A stretch of DNA of 64,000 bases from NCBI GenBank assembly GCA_020055645.1, contig CM034548.1, forward strand, positions 50,708,296 through 50,772,295, written 5' to 3'. Position 1 is the first letter of the stretch. Each line of letters begins with the position of its first letter. Below are positions 55,785 through 64,000 of the stretch, in pieces. The notes under the pieces were generated by a model. The model worked only from the letters and a program-made list of their open reading frames with translations. It was not told where the DNA came from and did no database searches. Made by a program: the position numbers and the translations under genes. Source of the stretch: Tomocerus qinae (lineage: Eukaryota > Arthropoda > Collembola > Entomobryomorpha > Tomoceridae).

Positions 55785-56003
55785 CAAGGACGTATAGAGG
55801 GATGGGCTTTACGGCCTGAAGCCCCCCCCCCCGAAATCCAAGAAAAGGGAAATTTTTTTCTCAAAATAGGAAAAAATTTCGCTATTTATTTGCAATTTTT
55901 GACTCATTTTCGGTAACAAAGGCCAAAAATTTATAGAATATATATAGTTAATGTATTGGAAGTCTTTAGCCCCCTCCGAAACTCAGTTCTGTATACGTGC
56001 TTG
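55785..56003. mobile_element. hAT-type MITE (CACGTATCCAG family), copy D
   Basis: A 219-bp element with an exact 8-bp duplication CTCTCACT (55777-55784 and 56004-56011). Ends are CAAGGACGTATAGAG and, inverted, CAAGCACGTATACAGA. A poly-C tract and GCCCCCTCCGAAA mark the subterminal regions, as in copy A. Confidence 0.87.
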
Positions 56004-56017
56004 CTCTCACTCCCCTA

Positions 56018-56605
56018 AGGTAGTCGGCCAATTTGGCATAAGGCATTTTGGCAAAATGTGCAAACGGAGAATCTGGCAAAACTATTAGTACAGTTATTGT
56101 ACCGCAAGAGACACTCACTTTTCATTCTCTTCTTACATCCATACGCCTCATTTTGAGCTGAGCTTTCGCTTTTTATACACAGATATTACTCTTAAAGAAC
56201 GGGAAATTACATACGTTCTGCCAAGTTTCGTCTATTAAATTAGAATTTCCTTCCGGGTTTTCATACGCACGCCCTAGTTGTGTACTTGGCTGTGTATCGT
56301 GTATTGAATAATGAACATAATTGACGATGTCCCACATGTAACAAAGCCACGGGGAGGATTAAAAATACAAGCCGTACATTATTAACACCCTGGTTGCCAA
56401 AATATTCGCATTCTATCCATACCTCTTTTGTCAAAGTATGCCCAAAGGGTTGAAGTAAGGCAGACGTTGCACAAATACCTATTAATGTTGTTGTTTTATT
56501 TAGGTTTGGTCTCTCGAAAGCGGGCCGTGACATGCCTTGTGTATTTCATGGCAGAATTTTTAAAACTGTTTTGCCAAATGTCTTTTGCCAAATCGACCCA
56601 TAACC
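56018..56605. mobile_element. TTTGGCAAAA MITE, second copy
   Basis: A 588-bp element between 8-bp repeats CTCCCCTA (56010-56017 and 56606-56613). Ends AGGTAGTCGGCCAATTTGGC and, inverted, GGTTATGGGTCGATTTGGCA. Subterminal TTTGGCAAAA motifs are present at both ends. It shares an end type with 45928-46656 and internal sequence with 232-358. Confidence 0.78.
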
Positions 56606-56613
56606 CTCCCCTA

Positions 56614-59259
56614 GCTTGCTAAATAAATAAATATCCATTTACCACAATTTTTAATTTATAATCAAGTCAAATATTTCTTTAATTTCAATTATAGTAGATA
56701 TAATTATGGGGCCTAAATTGGTAATATAGTCAGAAATGAAATATCTTTGATTTAGCGAAGAATTTAAAACCCATTAACATTGGCTATTTTATTCACATTC
56801 TTTTTTAGCCCGTTCTAAAATGACTAAATATTGCTAGCAAATTGCTAGCAAATATAGAAAATTGGACTATTTATACACTAATGAAATTTAAATGGCGAAG
56901 AATAGAAAATAGGGCTCTGTAAACTTTAAAGAACATTCTCGACTTTACTGGAAACTTAAAAAATCAAGATTTTTGGCCGTTTTAGAACATTTCTTTGTTA
57001 GTTAGGGCCAAAATGGCTATAAGTGACCACGATTAAAAAATTGGCCTGTTTGAACTTGATAAACATTCTCGATTTGGCAAGAAATTTAAATGGCCAAGAT
57101 TTTTGGTTATTTTGGCCATTTTACGCTGTTTTAAATGACTCAAGTATACAGAGTTGGAGCAGATCAGTTATTATCAACTGTTTTTCCACATTTATCACAA
57201 TTGACCCATTTTGTCTATTTGTATTAGTTCACCCAATTCTCCCATTTGTTACTGTCATTTCTAACAATTGGCTCACTTGTTTTTTCCTTTTGGATTTGCT
57301 GAGTTATAATTTCTCCCATTTATAACATAATATCTATGACATTCAGTGTACAAAATTTACCACTTTTTAGCCTTTTTTACCATCACAGTGGTAAAAATGC
57401 ACTTAATGGTAAAAATGCATTTAATGGTAAAACCATTAAACATTAAACCATTCGTTTAAAGTTAGTTAGATTTAATTAACTAGGTATTTCAACATTTTGG
57501 TCTAGAGCAGAATTTCATTTGATATTGAATGTGGACAACGGGATAAATGGGATACTCGGGATATATTGGGTGGGTAAATGACATATTGTCTGAGTTTGAT
57601 AGTGGTATGGATGGTTTGTGGAGGACGTTGGTTGGAATGCAGGAGGACGTGTAGCATAGGCATAAACATATGGAGTGGGGTAGTTGCTCGTTCTCCTCCA
57701 TAATAATAACATTTCTTATCTATAATGTCCTAATGGATGTCGCTTAATGGTAAATAGAGATAAGCACGGCGCCCATGAATCTTTTCTCCGACACACATCT
57801 AATTATGGACGACATTATCGGAGGCAGATAAGAAACTATCCTATCAGCTCCACGCTCACCCAATCTCCCCACTTGATGAGAATATTAATCGAATTCACTA
57901 ATGGCACCTTAAAGTCATTCTCCTACTTGTCATGCTATCCAGCTTTCCACACATACCACCCATTAATCCCCATCGCCCACTCTACATCCATTCAAATCTC
58001 CTGGGAAATGGGAATTACACCACAAGCTCTAACACAAAATTCACTTTTGGGCTTTACTTTCCCAATTTCCATCATTTACTATCTCCTTCGTCTAAATTCA
58101 GGTATCAAAATTTAGTAGATAATGGGAAATTGAAAAAAATTGCTACTAATGTGCGGAAATCATTCGCACCATTTCCCATTTTCTTCATTTCATTCTCAGA
58201 ATACCCACATTTCAAAATTGGATGAGAAATTAAAAAGAATTTGGGCCAATATTTGTCCCATTTCTTACTACCGTAAATTTCTCAATAAACCCAGGAGGTA
58301 AAATGTGGCCATTTACGATAAACTCAGGCCCTCTAGTAAAGCCAGTTTACCATTAAACCCAGGTTGACAAATGAACAAATGAAATAAGCACTACATGCAG
58401 ACTAGCCGGGAAACCCAGGATCCCCACAAACCCAGAGTCTCAACTTCCCAATTTTTCATACACCAAAAAGGGTTTCATGCAGATTTGCACTTTTCCAGGG
58501 AGAAATAGAAAATTTGACTTATAGAGCAATTAGTACTGTCTTTTGCTATAATATTTCTCATATGCCATTTTCTTGCCCAAATTGTGTAGAGGAAATTAGA
58601 AATATTGGAAAGTATACAGAGCCAGAAGACTTAAAACTAGGAGGCTTTCCCAATTGATTTCCCATTTCTCCCACGTATCCCATTTCATTTTGACACCCAT
58701 ATTTGTAGGCAAGAAATAAAAAATGGTAGACAGTAAGTTAAATAAAGTCGCAAACAATTTAAAAATTGGCACTATTTGTGTTGTTTTTCTAGTATTTATT
58801 ACAAGTACTGCTCCAAAAGTTTTTGACCGTATTTCCAATATTTTTGATAATGCCTGCTTCCACTCTTGGAAATGTGGGTAGCATAACGGAATAGGAAGTG
58901 GAAAACGTTTAAAATAGCGATAAATTGGGTAAATATTACGTCAAAATTCAATTTTGGCCTTCATTTACCATATTTTCTTAAACTTAAACTGTCGAGGGCT
59001 GCAGGCGGACGGAAAAACTGGATGTGGGGTAGGAAAAGCATGGAAATAGAAGTCCTAGATTTCCCCAACTGTACGCACCGAGGCGAGCTGTCTACGCGTC
59101 TGCATAAAAATGATGCTCACCGTATGAATTAGTAATGATGATAGTGGAGTGGAAGAGGTCGTAGCGTGCAGCAGTGCAGCAGCGATCTAGACCATATGAA
59201 TTCTCATCCAATTTTCATCTCAATTTACATATTTACAACATTGCTCTGCTACCCAAAAA
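56614..59259. other. Unannotated interval
   Basis: No supported gene. Frames of 70-122 codons (for example 57747-58115) are unrecognised. A short tandem of GGTAAAAATGCAYTTAAT lies at 57390-57440. AAAATGGCC/GGCCAAAAT words are frequent at 56760-57120. Confidence 0.4.
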
Positions 59260-59760
59260 TATCCAATGTGTGTCCCGTACAAAAACCATGCCTTCAGCAC
59301 CGTAAATGCCCTAAATTACCTAAAATAGTGTTAACTCGTAAAAATGATAATAAATGCAAGTAATTTTTATTTTGTAGCATATACAAAGTGCATTTAATTG
59401 TTCGTAACACTAAAATGACGCAACTTAACCTATGAAGCTAGGTGTAACGTTTAACTGGTAAAAACATTAATCAATGAAAAATCTTAACTTTCCGTATTTC
59501 CGTCTTCATGCCTTAAATACCATACATTGACCTAAGAAATTGTTTCTAATAGGTAAAAATGGCAAAAATTGGCAGTGATTTTTAATTTTCCACATGCCTT
59601 AAATGCCCTAAATTCAATAAATTGACCAAATAAACTGAATTTAGGGCATAATGGTAATTAATGGCAGTGATTTTTAATTTGCCGCCTGCCTTAAATTGTT
59701 TGTATGCCCTAAATGCCGTAAATACAGAAAATTCGCCAAGAAAAATTTTAACCAACCAAG
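59260..59760. repeat. Degenerate repeats with GCCCTAAATG motifs
   Basis: TGCCCTAAAT/TGCCTTAAAT and GGCAGTGATTTTTAATTT recur (about 59572 and 59664). An inverted pair, TGCCCTAAATTCA / TGAATTTAGGGCA, lies at 59590-59650. Probably an old non-autonomous element. Confidence 0.4.
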
Positions 59761-61369
59761 CTGGTAATTTTGGACTCAATAAGTTGTCTTGAAAATTGGC
59801 CACCTCCATGCTTATAAATTATTGTTAGCAATTATCTCTCTGGTGGTTGCAGGCGAGGTTAATTTACATAAGATTATAATGCGTAAATATTTGAGTGATA
59901 TGGTGAAATACAGGTTTTGTTTTCTATTGGATTATTCAGCAGGTCGATGTACGTTGGCCTGATCCAAGCTTGCAGCTTAGCAATGTAAGAAAGAAATAGT
60001 TCATCTCGGAGTTTGTGGACAATGTTTTGCAATAAATAAAAGTTGCTTAATGATATCACTTTTCATCATATTTTTTAGATGATTAATGGTATACAGACAT
60101 CAAGTTATAGCTAACCTTCCCCATACGATTTTCACGAATGAAATTAATAAAATAAAATATTATTAAAACTAGGAAACAATTTTATTTATTCTCAAAGTTT
60201 AGCATATGTATTCTGGGTTTGGTCTTCTGTCCAGATATTTTGTGTCCGGGTGGGTGGGTGGAAGGGGCAGAGGGAGTGATGCTGGACTGTGCAGTGTGAT
60301 ATGCAAATATGTTAGAGAGTCCGATGGGATCTGAATAATAGTGAGGACAGCGGAGAAAGTCGCTCTACTTTCACCTGCTGCAAAAAAGATGATGTCTCTA
60401 TCGCCGTTATTCTCTCCTTTCACTCTAACCAGACATCATCAATACTCCAATTTACAAGGAAACATGCTCCGCCCCCATCTTCAGAGCAGATATATCATTT
60501 TTATCTGGTATCAGGAATATTCTAGTTTACCGAGGAAATGGATCTGCCCCCTTTCACGTCCATAAGATAATATTCTCCGCCCTTTTTCAAATTCCCGACC
60601 TTTTTGCGATTTTGTTTTTTACGTGTCAATAAGTCAGTATATTTTTTGCAAATTAATGTCGCTTTTTAAATGTGAGTTTATTCTTCTGCAAATTCGCTTG
60701 CTTTTTTGCGACTGTATGTCGTTTAGAGTCGACTTCTTTTTGATAGACTTCTGCTTTTTTATTTCAAACCCAAATTCTTTTTTTGCAATATAATGTCAAT
60801 TTCAGCATCTCCTTTTCTTCAAATCGATGTTGGACCTTGGCAATCTTTTGGCAAATTGATCAATGTTTTGTATACATTTAAAAAAGAATGAATTAGGTTT
60901 TGAAGGAAGTGTGACTCATTAAAAGTATTAGGTAGCGAAGGTGGGAATAGCAGGTGGTTGCGGATTTGCTAAAATTTAGTGATGCCTGGGCTGATGTGTG
61001 CAGATGCTTCGTTTTCCTGCCTCCCTCTGATGCATATTATGGCTGTTTGTCATGTCATCTGCCCACCTGCCCTTTTCACACACCCAAAGTTGTCCGATTT
61101 GTCCAGTAGACATCGCTAACTTCAGTTTAATTAGTTGCCCTTTAATGTACCCTAATTAGTTTAATGGACTGTGGTCTATGTCTCTACTGTAGCCACTTTC
61201 TCCGTGAATCCCAACTTTTAACTCCGCCTAAACTTCAGTAACTCTACAAAAATGAAACCGTAAGACTTTTCAACATTCATTAGAACTCGTTCGCTCTCCT
61301 ACTCAGTTGGTGTTGGTGGGAGAAATAGGACCTGGGTATACATCAAAAGATGCCTGTTAGGGATATAAA
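59761..61369. other. Unannotated interval
   Basis: No supported gene. The overlapping frames near 60199-60565 are unrecognised. TTTTTTGCGA / TTTTTTGCAA words are common at 60600-60850. Confidence 0.4.
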
Positions 61370-62290
61370 TGGGAAAAGGTGGGGATTTGCGTCGCTAAAA
61401 CAATCCCCTAAATGCTAAGATTTTATCACATTTTTAACAAATGTCCTGTTTCTCACACCGGGGGAAATGGAAAATGGCAGAAATAGGAATAAGTGGCGTT
61501 GAGGGAAAATCCACTTAATTAGAATAAATGTTTGTCTCCCTTTTCTTAGATTCACGGTTTCTTTCACTTAACCGGGAGAAATGTTAGAAATAGGGTGACT
61601 TAAGAATATTGCGAGTGGGTGTAATGGTCTTTAAATGTTATTTCCTGCCTTAGTAGTACTGATTCTGCATCCATAAGCATTTATATCAAATAATATTGTC
61701 AAGTCGGGATAAAACAGGAACCTCTGAGGGAGGAATTTGACCGTGTAAATAAAAAGAATGGAAAAATTTGACAGGGCAATTTTTACTGCCTAAATCAGCC
61801 CCCTAATCCATTTAATTAGAATAAATATTTGTAGTCTCTCCCGCCACTTCCCCTGTGAGAGTGAAAGAAATAGTAAGAATGGGTGGTGCAGTGAGTGGAA
61901 AAATGGCAGAAACGGGGAAAGTGAGGCAATATGGACTGTCCAATCTCACTTCAAAATTCAAGAAAGTGTTAGTTTCTTCGATGTCATCCATTGGAGGGGT
62001 GGGAAAAACTGAAGGTAGGTGTGATTGTGATGATGCTTAAGTGGGAGAAATGATAACAGTTGGGGGAAGTGGCAGGATAATGCGGAGTGGAGAAATCACT
62101 CGATAATCACAAAACTGTTAGTTTCTTTCATTTCCAGCCGTTCTGGCTTGTCTCTCACTGGGGGAAACGTTAGAAATAGTAGGTGGGCGTAAATTGAAGA
62201 TGCTAAGTGTGTTAGACAGGGGAAAACGGGAAAAATTGACGGAATCGAATTTCCTGCCAAAATCGACCACTAAATTGAAATAGGTAAATG
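61370..62290. repeat. Diverged repeats with GGGGGAAATG / TTAGAAATAG motifs
   Basis: At least four loosely similar segments (about 61450, 61570, 61850 and 62150) combine a TTTCTYWCAC block, GGGGRAAAYG, TTAGAAATAG and AATTTGACRG. They may be the remains of a tandem or dispersed family. No coding content is supported. Confidence 0.35.
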
Positions 62291-63749
62291 TCATTTTCTG
62301 CCATTTATAACAGTAGTAATGCATTAAATGGCATTTGGTATGTACAATTGAGTGTACTGGAATGGCTGGAGAACTCCAGCAGGTTTTCTGCTCCGTCAGC
62401 TGTATCCGTGAAAGCATCTCATTATTCAGATAAGCATGAATTGGCCATAAGCCCAACTTGGCATTCTTTTTGATGCCAATGCAGTTTAGAACATGCAATC
62501 TCAATTTTTGGTGACTTGGTGACTAGGTCGCCTGAGAATTTTGACCCGCCCACTTTTAAAGCTGATCTATGTATGGAAACTGGGAACGAGTTAATTGTGT
62601 CTTGGGGGCAGAGCCAAAACTATTGTAATTTGGAAGGGGCACGTTTACCTGGAGGCCAGGAAATTGCTGGTGGTTGGTTTAGAGTTTGCAGGAGAACTCT
62701 GATCTCGTTTTCATTTCAGTCATTACAGATTCATGGAGAAATAGTAGCTGAGACATTATCTGGACATGATTCTGGAGAGAGAGCCAAGGCTGTTTTATGA
62801 TTTGCGTGCAATTATCTGATGATCATAATGCCAAGAATTGTTGGGCACCAACCAATTATTGATTAGCAATAGATTGATTGCCCAGTCACTCCGATTTTAC
62901 CATTACCCACTCATTTGGTTACCCAGTCAACACGATTTTCTCATTTCCCACTTAATTGGTACACAATTTTCCCATTCTCCACCCAATAGATTACTCAGCC
63001 AACTCCATCTTTTGATTTCAGTAGACACTTGGTAATAATATTGGGGAATGGATATTATGTAGAAATTAAAGCAAAAGGATGTCGACATCTTGAGGTTTTT
63101 TCCTGATTTTAAACCCAAATTTTTGATTTCATTTTCCTACCCACCAAGTGTGTTAGGGGAGAACACAGTGACTACTATGGATAATTAGAAATATGGATTA
63201 TGGAAATACTTAGCGGGCTGTTGGAGAGAATGGAGATGGGAGGTGTGCTGCTCCCCACAATATTACTGATTTTAAGAATAAAAAGTGTTTTAACGAACCT
63301 GAAAATTAGTGGAACAAGTGAATTACATAAATCCGAATCTGATATTACCGTGAGTGACCGGTCAGTAAATATTTCAAAAACTGATTTTTACGAAATCGTG
63401 AAACATATAATAACTCTAATAGAAAAGATAAATACGTCATACAAAGTCACATTATCACAAATATTTAAAGTAGAATCGATACCTTACACAGCACGGATAC
63501 AGGACACAAAACTCTATACCCTCCAATTCACCGAACAAGTAATACTCTTACATATATTTCTCTTATCTTTATCCATTAACCTTTGTGTAGATAGGTACTA
63601 CATTATGCTATTACATACATATATTCCATGTGCTTATCTAATGCCTAACCCGGCTGATTCAAACAGTCCGGTCTTGCCTGCTTGTATCGATATCACAAAT
63701 CGATGTTTATAGATACATTTCGAAATATAACTACCTACAGAGCTATAAA
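62291..63749. other. Unannotated interval with a 170-codon frame
   Basis: Frames at 62516-62800 (94 codons) and 63200-63712 (170 codons, plus) are open but unrecognised. The latter lies 40 bp before a LINE endonuclease fragment on the same strand and could be LINE-derived, but no motif supports this. Confidence 0.3.
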
Positions 63750-64000
63750 ATGGAGCAAATATTTTGTGGAGATATAAATATCAATGTATTAGAAAATACA
63801 AGGCATACAGCGAATTGTATAATTTAATATCCGAATTTAATCTGTATCAAAAAATAAGTGAGCCAACAAGAATTACAGAAAATTCTGAAACTTTGATTGA
63901 TCATATTTATGTAAACAATCAAAAGTACGATATTAGTGGACAATTCCCTTTTGCGGGATCCGACCATCATCTTACGTATGTTGTTAGGAAAGAATGCAAA
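63750..64000 (+). pseudogene. LINE AP-endonuclease domain, runs off the window
   Basis: Starts MEQIFCGDININVLE, with the GDxNI motif of the APE-type endonuclease of non-LTR retrotransposons, which nicks target DNA. A one-base frameshift near 63796 leads into a second frame: KAYSELYNLISEFNLYQ, KISEPTRITENSETLIDHIY and GSDHHLTYVV. The conserved pairs TRI...IDHIY and SDH are catalytic-domain landmarks. The N-terminal half is missing or unrecognised, and reverse transcriptase would be expected downstream if intact. The frameshift argues it is dead. The clade is undetermined (Jockey/CR1-like). Confidence 0.82.

Noticed and set aside
63200..63712. 170-codon plus-strand frame as a LINE ORF1
   Set aside because: Position fits but no zinc knuckle or RRM-like pattern can be seen.
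1..64000. tRNA, rRNA, riboswitch, operon or phage features
   Set aside because: No cloverleaf, rRNA core or ribosome-binding-site-led gene series was recognised; all indications are of eukaryotic repeat-rich DNA.

Overview
This is eukaryotic, most likely invertebrate (arthropod-like), DNA. It is AT-rich and has no operons or dense gene packing. What can be recognised is almost entirely transposable-element debris, miniature inverted-repeat elements (MITEs), palindromes and minisatellites. No convincing host gene, tRNA or rRNA was found. The species cannot be named from sequence alone; an insect or springtail would fit the mix of FLYWCH-type MULEs, hAT MITEs and several LINE lineages.

Layout. 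0-4 kb: remnants of dispersed repeats, a MITE with a nested hairpin (1.9-2.4 kb) and a 24-bp minisatellite (3.7-4.3 kb). 4.7-10.6 kb: a Mutator-like element (MULE) with repeat-rich foldback ends and the C-terminal half of a transposase (4742-6261), a GC-rich hAT MITE (6444-6798), a copy of a dispersed family here called E, and a second MULE carrying a FLYWCH zinc finger and the N-terminal part of a transposase (8920-10560). Both MULEs have 9-bp target-site duplications. 10.7-12.4 kb: a decayed APE-class LINE on the minus strand. 14-20 kb: family E copy 2, a perfect 38-bp-arm hairpin, a 917-bp palindromic MULE-like element, double palindromes and a TIR-bounded element with a GGAC microsatellite. 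20.6-22.3 kb: a ~275-bp satellite-like repeat. 23.8 kb: a 73-bp retroposed tail with a 12-bp target-site duplication. 25.4-27.1 kb: two related GATGTGATGT arrays on either side of family E copy 3. 29.6-31.1 kb: a minus-strand LINE broken by a hAT MITE, then a nearly identical 340-bp tandem duplication. 33-38 kb: a cluster of MITEs and hairpins. 44.2-49.1 kb: an R2-superclade (restriction-like-endonuclease) retrotransposon with a C2H2 finger, reverse transcriptase, CCHC knuckle and endonuclease domain. It lies between two minisatellites and is split by a 729-bp MITE whose removal would exactly rejoin the reading frame. 50.2-50.9 kb: a degenerate fragment resembling the N-terminal region of Helitron proteins. 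54.2-55.1 kb: an 18-bp minisatellite of about 42 units. 55.1-56.6 kb: three MITEs. The window ends inside an APE-type LINE endonuclease (63.75-64 kb).

Every element read through carries stops, frameshifts or large deletions, so this looks like an inert repeat graveyard with repeated nesting. The best evidence is structural: target-site duplications paired with terminal inverted repeats. Host exons shorter than about 60 codons could have been missed.
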